This document shows positions 23,166 to 30,513 of a DNA stretch of 32,549 nt, in pieces. Position 1 is the stretch's first letter. Each line of letters starts with the position of its first letter. This DNA is from Bacteriovoracales bacterium. Lineage in GTDB: Bacteria; Bdellovibrionota; Bacteriovoracia; Bacteriovoracales; Bacteriovoracaceae. Location: positions 1-32,549 of the forward strand of contig JASBRV010000126.1 in assembly GCA_030149295.1 (NCBI GenBank). The letters are read 5' to 3'. Position numbers and translations under genes: made by a program. The notes under the pieces are model-generated. The model searched no databases and was not told the DNA's origin. It saw only the letters and a list, made by a program, of their open reading frames with translations.

Positions 23166-23287
23166 TTGACCAAAATTTTTGGCGCTAGAAGATTACCTCC
23201 AATCCTTCATAGACCGTTAAGTCCTCAAAAAAGCGACAACCTCACCTAATAACTCACTATTTTTAGGGAAATGACAAAACCTACCCT

Positions 23288-23293
23288 TATACT
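23288..23293 (+). promoter_or_regulatory. candidate -10 for the secreted protein at 23364
   Basis: TATACT (5 of 6) lies in the 198-nt gap between genes. No convincing -35 is seen at normal spacing. The rest of this gap holds no other feature I can support. Confidence 0.25.
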
Positions 23294-23363
23294 AGATAAA
23301 AGAACTCAAGTTTTTTTAGTTGCTGACGATAAGTGAGTGGAACACCATTTTAAGGATAATTTG

Positions 23364-24122
23364 TTGAATTTAAAAAGACTTTCCCTTTTTCACTTCATCT
23401 TCTTGGTTGTCCTTAACCAAACCCTCATGGCCGAAGGTTCGCTTAATGCCTCACTAGGCAGTGCTCATGCTCAAATCGGTATTTGTGGGGAACTTCCTGT
23501 GGAGAGAAAAAGACGGGATTGTCTTAAATCAACAGACTTAAAGCAATGCCTAAATCAGGATCAGGTAAACCCTCAATATGTTTCAACAGAAAATAATGAA
23601 GTCAACTTTCTTTGCCTGAATACCGCCTCAACCAGCGGTAGCAAAATCATTGAAGAAATGATTCAAGAATCTAGTAATGTTTGTCTGTCTGAAAACATTC
23701 ATAATTTCTACCAAGATATTATCGAGCATCCTGAGTTTCGAGAAATTTCCCAACAATTTGAAGAAAATCTCGGTGTCCCTCTCAAGCTCAACTATGCCAT
23801 TGACACCCTAAACTCTGTTTCAAGTATTCAACTGGATCTAAAAGAATACAGAAGCCCTGGAAGTTCATCAGAAGAGGACATCACTCTTACCGTGACACCC
23901 TTTGCTGCTCAAGCTCCCTGCCAAAAGCTTAACCCTAAAGGAATTTTTAAAAGGGTTTCTCAAGAACTCGCCCGTCTCACTATTAAACTGAGTACCCAAC
24001 AAGAAAACCTTTATGGTCAAAATAGAGATAGAGCAAAAGTCTTTGATGCCAATCGTTTTATGACTCAAGAAAATGGAGAAAGCGGAGCGAATAGAGTCAG
24101 ATCAACAGCATCTGAGCACTAA
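23364..24122 (+). CDS. secreted protein, unknown
   Basis: A 252-residue protein with a signal peptide (NLKRLSLFHFIFLVVLNQTLMA, residues 2-23). The start is taken as the TTG at 23364, 7 nt after AAGGA. The frame opens at a GTG at 23337 without ribosome site, which would add nine residues ahead of the signal. The mature part contains six cysteines (GICGE, RDCLK, KQCLN, FLCLN, NVCLS and APCQK), enough for three disulfides, followed by a Gln/Arg/Asn-rich C-terminus. No family is recognised. The stop overlaps the convergent Lon-domain gene by 4 nt. Probably periplasmic or secreted. Confidence 0.7.
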   Translation: MNLKRLSLFHFIFLVVLNQTLMAEGSLNASLGSAHAQIGICGELPVERKRRDCLKSTDLKQCLNQDQVNPQYVSTENNEVNFLCLNTASTSGSKIIEEMIQESSNVCLSENIHNFYQDIIEHPEFREISQQFEENLGVPLKLNYAIDTLNSVSSIQLDLKEYRSPGSSSEEDITLTVTPFAAQAPCQKLNPKGIFKRVSQELARLTIKLSTQQENLYGQNRDRAKVFDANRFMTQENGESGANRVRSTASEH

Positions 24123-24724
24123 GCAACAAGATGCTGTCCTAAGATTCGTAATTTGGTGTTTACATCATTTTCTCGAAAAACTTTTAATCGCGTATCAAAA
24201 GGTTTGAGAAGGTGATCAGCGTAGAAGGCCACGAGTTCATGAGGTCTTTCTAAATTATCCATTAGTAATTCGACTTCTCTCTTGCTTTTCAGTAAGTCCT
24301 CAACTCTTTCCCGAGTCAAACTTTTTAGGCGTCGATAGAGAAAGACATTATCTGAATCCAGCTCATTACAACACTGGACTTCTTCTAATTCAATACGATT
24401 AAAGCCATCCTCAGTAAGAGTGGATTGTGAAATTCTCCCCTTCCCTAGAGCATTGATCACGATTAGCTTGGAGCCCTGAGCGGTCTGCGTTAGAATCTGA
24501 GGGGTGCCAAAGCTTACTTCCTCATAGACGTGAGGAAATTTTTCATGATGAACAACAACACTATTTTGAAAACTTTCATGGGATGCGTGACCGACGGCCA
24601 TGGGAATGTTATTCATTATGGAGTTCTCTAAAAGCCTTAGATAACGGTCTTCAAAGATGTTGAGGGTGAGCTTACCCCCTGGATTTACAATAAGTTTTGG
24701 GAGTAAAAATAAATTAGCATCCAT
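24119..24724 (-). CDS. LON substrate-binding-domain protein
   Basis: A 201-residue cytosolic protein that resembles the N-terminal substrate-binding domain of Lon protease standing alone. LFLLPKLIVNPGGKLTLNIFEDRYLRLLENSI corresponds to the family's lPLF...lPGxxLPLxIFExRYxxMv pattern, and AQGSKLIVINALGKGRISQ corresponds to the later G..R..i strand. There is no ATPase or protease domain. Such proteins are widespread and their role is not settled; binding of misfolded or specific proteins is usually supposed. The ATG at 24724 is favoured over that at 24730, because a TTGACG-17-TTTCAT promoter ends exactly 6 nt before 24724 and no ribosome site is present. It follows the small anchored protein on the same strand. 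Confidence 0.75.
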   Translation of the reverse strand: MDANLFLLPKLIVNPGGKLTLNIFEDRYLRLLENSIMNNIPMAVGHASHESFQNSVVVHHEKFPHVYEEVSFGTPQILTQTAQGSKLIVINALGKGRISQSTLTEDGFNRIELEEVQCCNELDSDNVFLYRRLKSLTRERVEDLLKSKREVELLMDNLERPHELVAFYADHLLKPFDTRLKVFRENDVNTKLRILGQHLVA

Positions 24725-24730
24725 AGTCAT

Positions 24731-24759
24731 ATGAAATGATATTCGCTAAATCTCGTCAA
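24731..24759 (-). promoter_or_regulatory. promoter of the LON-domain gene, leaderless geometry
   Basis: On the minus strand TTGACG (24759-24754), a 17-nt spacer and TTTCAT (24736-24731) precede the ATG at 24724 by 6 nt. The -35 matches 5 of 6, the -10 only 4 of 6. Confidence 0.4.
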
Positions 24760-24766
24760 GCTCCGT

Positions 24767-25138
24767 CTAACGAGAACACTTGATTATTCGTCCATGTCTG
24801 AACTCATAGTCGATATCTGTCCAAGAAATATCTTTTTGCTCAGTGCATCCCTTAAATTTATGACAATCAATGATTCTATATTTTTTGTCGCCTATAGCTA
24901 AAATTTTAGTGAATTCCCACCCATCTTTGTCATTCGTCACACAAGTATTGGGGTCGAAACGATAGCCTCTTTTTTCCTTTTCCAACTCTTTTTTCTTCTG
25001 TTCCTCCAAACGCCTCTTCGCCTCTGAACCCTTTCTCGTTTCCTCCGTTTGAAATTCTTCAAGGCTTCTATCTTTGAGAAGATAACCAATACCACCAATA
25101 ACGAGAGCAAAGAAAATAATAAGTTTTTTAGGAATCAT
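24767..25138 (-). CDS. small membrane-anchored Cys protein
   Basis: A 123-residue protein with an N-terminal membrane helix (LIIFFALVIGGIGYLL, 6-21), a very charged helical stalk (about 25-58, Glu/Lys/Arg) and a compact C-terminal domain with four cysteines at 66, 92, 98 and 121, probably two disulfides outside the membrane. GGAGG stands 4 nt before the ATG, a strong ribosome site. No family is recognised. It is divergent from ppk1 and lies upstream of the LON-domain gene, which seems to have its own promoter. Anchor plus stalk plus Cys head is the same plan as the lipoprotein at 15505, with a helix instead of a lipid. Confidence 0.7.
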   Translation of the reverse strand: MIPKKLIIFFALVIGGIGYLLKDRSLEEFQTEETRKGSEAKRRLEEQKKKELEKEKRGYRFDPNTCVTNDKDGWEFTKILAIGDKKYRIIDCHKFKGCTEQKDISWTDIDYEFRHGRIIKCSR

Positions 25139-25215
25139 AGCGCCTCCACTACATATTTTACCTTAAACCTGAGTGCATTCAATAGGTTTTTCTCCCCTAA
25201 AAAAAAAAGAATCCC

Positions 25216-25244
25216 TAGAAACTGATTAGCCTATCCATTAAAAT
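25216..25244 (+). promoter_or_regulatory. promoter of ppk1
   Basis: TAGAAA (25216-25221), a 17-nt spacer and TAAAAT (25239-25244) end 6 nt before the ATG at 25251. An A10 run (25199-25208) lies upstream. Confidence 0.45.
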
Positions 25245-25250
25245 ATCTCC

Positions 25251-27515
25251 ATGAATAGGAGAGCTAGCGTGTCCATCAATAAAAAGAAAAAAAAGAAAGT
25301 CGCAAAAAAGAAAGTGGCGAAGAAGAAAGTCACTAAAACGGCAAAAAAAACGACTAAGAAAAATAAAAAAAAATATGCCAAAAAGACTACCTCCAAAGTA
25401 ACCAAAAGATTAAAAAGCTCTCCCCAAACTCCTATTGTCCAAATGTATTCAAAGGATTACCAATCTAAACACTTTTTCAATCGTGATATCGGCTGGCTCG
25501 ATTTTAATGCCCGTGTTCTCCATGAGGCCCTTGATGAGAGAACCCCTTTACTGGAGAGACTGCGCTTCATGAATATTTGGCGCTCTAATAATGATGAGTT
25601 TTTCATGAAAAGAGTCGGCGCCCTACGGAACAAGATCGAAATGGGAGACCTTCAAACTTTTATCTCAGGCCACAGTGCTAGCACGCTTTTTGAGGAGGTT
25701 AGAAAGAAAGTTCAAGGCCAACAAAATCTTATCTCTAAAGCCTTTGATAAAATGCTCATTCCTGCGCTTCAAAAAGAAGGAATAAGACTTGTCAAATATT
25801 GTGAGCTTAATGCGAGAGACAAGAGAGAGATGGTTGATTATTTTAAGCAAAATATTTTTCCTATTCTCACCCCCTTGGCAGTAGACTCCGGTCACCCCTT
25901 TCCTTTTATTTCAAATCTCTCAAAATCTATTGGAGTTTGCTTAAGAAAACCACGCGAGCGAGCAAAGAGATTTGCCCGAGTAAAAGTCCCCTCTGAAATT
26001 CCTCAATGGATTCGCCTCAAGGGAAACTCCACCGCAGAATTTCGTTTTATTAATATTGAAGAAGTGATTATGGCCAACCTCTCCCTTCTTTTTAGTGGGA
26101 TGAAAATTATTAATTCTTGTCTCTTTCGAGTCACTAGAAATGCAGCTATCGATGAGGAGGGAGACGATGCTGAAGATAAACTCGAATGGGTTGAGGAAGG
26201 ATTAAAAGAACGAAAGTTTGCCCCTGTCGTAAGACTTGAGGTCATGAAAGGTTCAGACCCATGGATCGTTCAATTTTTAATAGATGAATTGGACATAGAG
26301 AAGTCGAACCAATACACCATAAGTAGCTTTCCAAGTTTTACTAATTTTTCAGAAATCATCGATATCAAAAGAAAGAAACTAAAATTCAAGTCTTTCCAAT
26401 CAAGAATACCAGAGTTTTTCGACCATAAAGCAGATGGGGACTTTAATATCTTCAGTATGATTAGGAAAAAAGATACCCTAGTTCACTTCCCCTATGAGAG
26501 TTTCTCTCATTCCGTTGAAAATCTCGTTAAAACCGCCGCCAATGACCCCAAGGTGAGAGGAATCAAAATCATCCTCTATCGTACTGATACAGACGGTAGG
26601 CTGATCGACGCTCTTATTGAAGCAGCAGAAAATAAGAAACAAGTTGCCGTCATCATTGAGCTCAAGGCCCGCTTTGATGAAGAACGAAATATTCAATGGG
26701 CCCAAAAACTTGAAGAAGCCGGCATTCATGTTTCTTATGGCCTCATGGATCTCAAAACCCATGCTAAAATGATTATGGTCGTTCGCCAAGATAGTGATAG
26801 GGTTCGCACCTACGCCAATATTGGAACCGGAAATTACAATTCTCAGACATCACGCCTTTACACGGATTACAGTCTTTTTACCTGTGATTCCGATATTTGT
26901 CATGAAGTCATGGAAGCCTTCAACTATCTCACTGGACGCTCTAACAAAAAGGACTATGACAAACTTCTAGTTGCTCCTTATACCATGTTCAAAAAGTTTA
27001 TAAATATGATTGAACAGGAAAAGAAAAATGCCCTCGCAGGTAAAGAAGCACGAATCGTCGCCAAAATGAATCAACTTGAAGAGCCAGAAATTATTGAAGC
27101 CCTTTATAGTGCCTCTCAAGCCGGAGTCAAAATCACTCTTTTAATAAGAGGCTTTTGCTGTCTTAAACCAGGAGTTCCAGGTTTAAGCGACAATATTGAA
27201 GTCCTCTCCATTGTCGGACGCCTCTTAGAGCATAGTAGGATCTTTTATTTCCGAGCAGGAGCCAAAAAACCTTCCGAAGGTGAATTCTTTATTGGTTCAG
27301 CGGACTGGATGCATCGAAACCTCTTTGACCGGGTGGAAGTTATCGCCCCTATTAATCAAAAGAATTTAAAAGAAGAATTATGGGATTATCTTGAACTTAC
27401 CATGAGTGACAATCGACATATGTGGGAGCTTCAAAGTAACGGTGAATATATTCAAAGGAAGGCCAATTCTTCTAAAGAGGAGATAAACTCGCAAAGTATC
27501 CTTATCAAAAATTAA
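25251..27515 (+). CDS. ppk1: polyphosphate kinase with lysine-rich N-terminal tail
   Basis: Reversibly builds inorganic polyphosphate from ATP gamma-phosphate. The PPK1 domains are complete: the N domain from HFFNRDIGWLDFNARVL (74-90), the head domain, and two PLD-like catalytic domains with DLKTHAKM, His504 (equivalent to the phosphorylated His435 of E. coli), and LEHSRIFYF, His661 (equivalent to His592). The spacing of 157 residues between them equals that of E. coli. Residues ~11-57 are an added tail built almost only of Lys, Ala, Thr and Val (AKKKVAKKKVTKTAKKT), like histone H1 tails. The total of 754 exceeds the usual ~690-720. The start is either the ATG at 25251 (leaderless geometry) or the GTG at 25269, which has AGGAG 7 nt before it; the tail is included either way. 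Confidence 0.96.
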   Translation: MNRRASVSINKKKKKKVAKKKVAKKKVTKTAKKTTKKNKKKYAKKTTSKVTKRLKSSPQTPIVQMYSKDYQSKHFFNRDIGWLDFNARVLHEALDERTPLLERLRFMNIWRSNNDEFFMKRVGALRNKIEMGDLQTFISGHSASTLFEEVRKKVQGQQNLISKAFDKMLIPALQKEGIRLVKYCELNARDKREMVDYFKQNIFPILTPLAVDSGHPFPFISNLSKSIGVCLRKPRERAKRFARVKVPSEIPQWIRLKGNSTAEFRFINIEEVIMANLSLLFSGMKIINSCLFRVTRNAAIDEEGDDAEDKLEWVEEGLKERKFAPVVRLEVMKGSDPWIVQFLIDELDIEKSNQYTISSFPSFTNFSEIIDIKRKKLKFKSFQSRIPEFFDHKADGDFNIFSMIRKKDTLVHFPYESFSHSVENLVKTAANDPKVRGIKIILYRTDTDGRLIDALIEAAENKKQVAVIIELKARFDEERNIQWAQKLEEAGIHVSYGLMDLKTHAKMIMVVRQDSDRVRTYANIGTGNYNSQTSRLYTDYSLFTCDSDICHEVMEAFNYLTGRSNKKDYDKLLVAPYTMFKKFINMIEQEKKNALAGKEARIVAKMNQLEEPEIIEALYSASQAGVKITLLIRGFCCLKPGVPGLSDNIEVLSIVGRLLEHSRIFYFRAGAKKPSEGEFFIGSADWMHRNLFDRVEVIAPINQKNLKEELWDYLELTMSDNRHMWELQSNGEYIQRKANSSKEEINSQSILIKN

Positions 27516-27536
27516 GGCCCCTTTTAATAAGGGGCC
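27516..27536. terminator. hairpin terminator between ppk1 and the LEA-like gene
   Basis: GGCCCCTT (27516-27523), loop TTAAT and AAGGGGCC (27529-27536) form a perfect 8-bp stem starting right after the ppk1 stop. No T-run follows on the plus strand. On the minus strand the hairpin is followed by TTAATTTTTG, so it fits better as terminator for the gene ending at 27568. Confidence 0.7.
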
Positions 27537-27567
27537 CTGTCCTAATATTTTATACTTTATTTAATTC

Positions 27568-28344
27568 TTACATAGCATTGGCACGAGCTTTATAACCACT
27601 CCTATCTTCATTTTTCCAATATCCAACCTCACCATCGGCCAGTCGCCCGAGTCCGTCAAAAATATGTGTTTTTTCTTGAGCCACTTCTCCTCTTTGAACC
27701 CACTTTAACTGATAACCAAGAACTGCTTGCTCAAAGTGGTCCTGACAAGTCTCAAATTTACCTTCTTCTACTAAGCTCTTTTCGATATAGTTAAGTTTTT
27801 CTTGAAAACTGACAAGTTGAGTTTCTGTCGCTTCATATTGTTGATCAAAATCTTTAGCGTGCCTTTCAAGCTTTCTTTTGCAGTATTTGTGTTTCTCTTC
27901 GCTAACGAAATCTCCTATTTTTTGACCAATTCCTTGTCCTGTATTTACAACCGCATCCTTCGCTTTATCAGAAATATTTTGAGCACCAATTTTAATATTA
28001 GATCCTAGCTCAATCGCCTCGTCTTTTACGGTATTGGCCATTTTTGAGACCTTGCCTTTAGCTTGAATAGCAATACCCACAGTTTCATTTTTTACGTTCT
28101 TACCTAAGTCGAAGGCCCTTGCCTCTCTTAAGGTTTTTTGATCGGGGTTAGTATTTTCTTTTAAGCGACGAATCACTTCATTTTTCTTTTCTTGGCATTG
28201 AATGGAATCGGGAAAAAAACAGTGAACAGACATGACTTGTCCCGTTGCTTTGCTTTTAAAGTGAAAAACCTTCGCCTCAACATTTGTGCTGATAATGGCT
28301 AAAATAAAAAGGGACAACATTGAAATACTGGATACGTTCTTCAT
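27568..28344 (-). CDS. secreted LEA-like amphipathic-repeat protein
   Basis: A 258-residue exported protein: signal peptide at 1-24 (VSSISMLSLFILAIISTNVEA), a small Cys-containing domain (Cys42, Cys50), a central stretch at ~84-147 and a charged helical C-terminal part with two more cysteines. The centre is free of Cys, Trp and Pro and made of amphipathic units such as KGKVSKMANTVKDEAIEL and ISDKAKDAVVNTGQGIGQK. These are rich in Lys, Ala, Asp, Asn and Gly with hydrophobic residues at 3-4 and 11 spacing, like late-embryogenesis-abundant or apolipoprotein-type repeats. AGGAGAG precedes the ATG by about 4 nt. Such repeats often coat membranes or protect proteins; this is inference. A well-formed promoter lies at 28371-28398. 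Confidence 0.7.
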   Translation of the reverse strand: MKNVSSISMLSLFILAIISTNVEAKVFHFKSKATGQVMSVHCFFPDSIQCQEKKNEVIRRLKENTNPDQKTLREARAFDLGKNVKNETVGIAIQAKGKVSKMANTVKDEAIELGSNIKIGAQNISDKAKDAVVNTGQGIGQKIGDFVSEEKHKYCKRKLERHAKDFDQQYEATETQLVSFQEKLNYIEKSLVEEGKFETCQDHFEQAVLGYQLKWVQRGEVAQEKTHIFDGLGRLADGEVGYWKNEDRSGYKARANAM

Positions 28345-28364
28345 TACTCTCTCCTGGCTCGATC

Positions 28365-28398
28365 GCTCTAGTTATATTTAGAGCAATAAAGATGCCAA
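28365..28398 (-). promoter_or_regulatory. promoter with inverted repeat around the -10
   Basis: On the minus strand TTGGCA (28398-28393), a 16-nt spacer and TATAAC (28376-28371). The -10 is exactly enclosed by the inverted repeat GCTCTA/TAGAGC (28365-28370 and 28379-28384), an arrangement suited to a repressor site. Confidence 0.45.
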
Positions 28399-28487
28399 AG
28401 AATAGGCTATAAACCCCTGAATTTACGCTAAGAATTTCATGAGATTGAGAAAAATATTCACACCGACCAAATTTTGGGCAATTGAAT

Positions 28488-29288
28488 CTAGAAGCGGTCT
28501 CTATAGATTTGAAAGAGTTTACGCACTTCTATGTTGGCCATTTCTCGGCACTGGTAATCAAAGCGCCCACAGCCCCATTCGGACTCAATTCTCTTTTTAA
28601 GACGCTTATAATGATCATTTGGAATTAAAGTTCTTTTCTTAAAGGCCATCTCAATATCTTCTGTTAAAGAATCACTTATAAAGAAAAGTGCTGGTCTATT
28701 AATGAGCTCCATTTCACTAAAAAAGTAATTAACACCCGACACTCGCCTTACAGGTAGATAAGGCTGCCACGCGGTCGCCTCAGTGGTAACATCTCTAATA
28801 AAGATATAGCTATTAATGAGCCCCATTTTATCCGCTAGCTTAGTGTATATTTGATCATCAAAAGAAGCATTATCGCCAAAGAAATAAAAGGTATCTCTAG
28901 GACCAAGCTTTTCTAAAATATCAGAGAGAATGTTTTTCTTGAATTCTAAGGGACTTCCACCTAACAAGCGTCTCGTTTGTATAGTGCCTCTAGGAAACTC
29001 ATAACGCCTTATCCAGCTAGTACCTAGAGAAAAGAGATCATGACTTTCATCAATATAATAAAACTCTACTTCCTCACCTAAATTCTCATAACTCCTTTCC
29101 AGATCGATCAATAGCCGACGCATTTCAGGATAAAGTCTCTCTCGAGGATCGATAGATTCTAAAAAGTCGAGATGATCTGATTTTGTTTTCTTAAGGGTGT
29201 CGTCGAGATCACTTATGACAATAACTTTCGCCCATAGAGTTGGGACGAGAATCACTAGGAAAAAGAATAATAGGCTTTTGTTTTTCAC
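28488..29288 (-). CDS. secreted DUF2183-type HAD phosphatase
   Basis: A 266-residue exported HAD protein. The start is taken as the GTG at 29288, with AAGGAG 5 nt upstream. The TTG at 29309 and ATG at 29303 lie before that ribosome site and would put extra residues ahead of the signal peptide (KNKSLLFFFLVILVPTLWA). The core begins KVIVISDLDDTLKKTKS with the two catalytic Asp. It continues with a YYIDES strand in the place of motif II, FPRGTIQTRRLLGGSPLEFKK and YFFGDNASFDDQIY, the order seen in App1-type DUF2183 proteins. It should act in the periplasm; a phosphatidate- or phospholipid-related substrate is a family-based guess. It shares its family with the cytosolic protein at 20099 but has no N-terminal beta domain. 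Confidence 0.75.
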   Translation of the reverse strand: MKNKSLLFFFLVILVPTLWAKVIVISDLDDTLKKTKSDHLDFLESIDPRERLYPEMRRLLIDLERSYENLGEEVEFYYIDESHDLFSLGTSWIRRYEFPRGTIQTRRLLGGSPLEFKKNILSDILEKLGPRDTFYFFGDNASFDDQIYTKLADKMGLINSYIFIRDVTTEATAWQPYLPVRRVSGVNYFFSEMELINRPALFFISDSLTEDIEMAFKKRTLIPNDHYKRLKKRIESEWGCGRFDYQCREMANIEVRKLFQIYRDRF

Positions 29289-29374
29289 AAAAACTCCTTT
29301 CATGTCCAACGGAAAAGGTGCCCCAACCTAGCTTCTGAGGCGCACAGGGTCAAGACGGTCTGCGGAAAAGAGAG

Positions 29375-29380
29375 TAATTT
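29375..29380 (+). promoter_or_regulatory. -10-like element with leaderless spacing
   Basis: TAATTT ends 6 nt before the ATG at 29387. The -35 position (AAGACG at 29352-29357) is weak, and no Shine-Dalgarno is seen. Confidence 0.3.
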
Positions 29381-29386
29381 GCGCCC

Positions 29387-29959
29387 ATGGGATTGTTATT
29401 TCAAACACCTGTCGAACTCAATGAGCTCGATGATCGCATAAGCCTTGGAAATGACGGAGGCTTACGAGTGAGAACCTATGGTTTGCCGATGGTCTTTTGG
29501 GGCTACCTCCTGGCCATATTTGGGGTGCTCTTCTTTATGATTCTTGCAATCAAGGGACCTCTCGTGAAGGTACTTACTGGTGAGGACACACTCAATAAGG
29601 TCATAGGTCTTTGCGTATTGGCCATCTTTATTCTTGGACCCATTACTCTTTTAGCCTTTTATTTTTACGAAAAAGAAATCTACAAAAACAAAGATACTCT
29701 CCGGGTAACCCACAGAACTTTTTTCTTACCCATTTGGCGTAAAACCTTTTCCCTTAAAAATGGAAGCCTTGAGCTAGAGCATTACCTCGACTCACCCAAC
29801 ATTGCGGCAAGAACCAAAAGGCAAGGAATGGCGGGTTTTGAAAACCGAGGCTACTACAAGCTAATGTTTAAGGATCACACCCAAAAGAGCTTTCTTATTG
29901 ACCGTAATGGACGCCGTGGTGAAATGAGGAAGCTCAAAGAACTCTTAGAAAGTCACTAA
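29387..29959 (+). CDS. two-helix membrane protein, unknown
   Basis: A 190-residue inner-membrane protein. After ~35 polar residues come two membrane helices (about 36-55, VFWGYLLAIFGVLFFMILAI, and 72-93, VIGLCVLAIFILGPITLLAFYF), then a ~95-residue cytosolic domain with alternating strands (TLRVTHRTFFLPIWRKTFSL, YYKLMFKDHTQKSFLIDR). Helix pair plus small beta domain resembles the bPH-type domains of bacterial membrane proteins, but I cannot confirm the family. No ribosome site precedes the ATG; a -10-like TAATTT is placed for a leaderless start. It converges on merC, with 31 nt between stops and no obvious terminator. Confidence 0.65.
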   Translation: MGLLFQTPVELNELDDRISLGNDGGLRVRTYGLPMVFWGYLLAIFGVLFFMILAIKGPLVKVLTGEDTLNKVIGLCVLAIFILGPITLLAFYFYEKEIYKNKDTLRVTHRTFFLPIWRKTFSLKNGSLELEHYLDSPNIAARTKRQGMAGFENRGYYKLMFKDHTQKSFLIDRNGRRGEMRKLKELLESH

Positions 29960-29990
29960 AAGTAAGGTGGCGAAACTCTCTATGGGGTCT

Positions 29991-30419
29991 TTAACTGACA
30001 AACTGTTCAGGCCTTTCGACCTTCTTAAGAGCATTGAAGTTCATTAAATGAGCACTCATAAGTGCGAGCGTTCCCAAGGCATTTATGCTCACGACAAGGT
30101 TTTCCCCATCAAAGGCATAAGCTTCTAAGAGAAAGGCGACCACCATAGCACAGATACCAAAAATCCCAGTAGAGAGAGTTAGGTGACTTTTGTGGAGTTT
30201 ATAACCGTTAAAAAGAGTAAAAATTGCGATAGGAATGAGAAGCACGAGAAGCCCCACATGAACCCACTCTCCACTAAAGAGATTAGCGACTGAAGGAGAA
30301 AGAATCGCTAACGAAGGAAGTACCAAACAATGGATCGCACAGGCACCAGATCCAAAAATAGCGGCTACATCGAATTTACTCAATGTCTTAATAAATGAGA
30401 TAGATGAGTCTCTTTTCAT
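29991..30419 (-). CDS. MerC-family membrane protein
   Basis: A 142-residue protein with four membrane helices (about 17-40, 51-72, 80-99 and 107-126). The first helix contains GACAIHCLVLP with Cys27 and Cys31. A Cys/His motif in helix 1 followed by Pro is the mark of MerC-domain proteins, known from mercury uptake in mer operons. No merA, merT, merP or merR is near, so mercury is not implied; many stand-alone MerC-domain proteins have unknown metal roles. The ATG at 30419 has GGGAG about 11 nt upstream. A promoter with two palindromes lies at 30446-30483, suggesting the gene is controlled separately from the pnp-dut operon behind it. Confidence 0.75.
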   Translation of the reverse strand: MKRDSSISFIKTLSKFDVAAIFGSGACAIHCLVLPSLAILSPSVANLFSGEWVHVGLLVLLIPIAIFTLFNGYKLHKSHLTLSTGIFGICAMVVAFLLEAYAFDGENLVVSINALGTLALMSAHLMNFNALKKVERPEQFVS

Positions 30420-30445
30420 GACTTAAATTGCTCCCTATTGACCTG

Positions 30446-30483
30446 ATATTAATACGGCCCACAATCGATTGCAAGTGACTTGC
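30446..30483 (-). promoter_or_regulatory. merC promoter with two abutting palindromes
   Basis: On the minus strand TTGCAA (30474-30469), a 17-nt spacer and TAATAT (30451-30446). Two perfect palindromes overlap the -35: CAATCGATTG (30462-30471) and GCAAGTGACTTGC (30471-30483). They are candidate operator sites. Confidence 0.45.
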
Positions 30484-30513
30484 AGGAAGCGAGTAATTTC
30501 AATAGGAACTAGG

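Noticed and set aside
23167..23181. CCAAAATTTTTGG after the Ntn-hydrolase stop, with a similar CCAAATTTTGG near 28465 after another stop
   Set aside because: The repeat has no loop and no T-run outside the dyad, and such A/T-centred palindromes are expected by chance in AT-rich DNA.
25199..25208. Run of ten A upstream of ppk1 as a possible phase-variable tract
   Set aside because: It lies outside the coding frame and ahead of the -35. An effect on promoter strength is possible, but nothing in one sequence shows variation.
29991..30419. Mercury-resistance operon
   Set aside because: Only a MerC-family gene is present; no merR, merT, merP or merA is in the neighbourhood.
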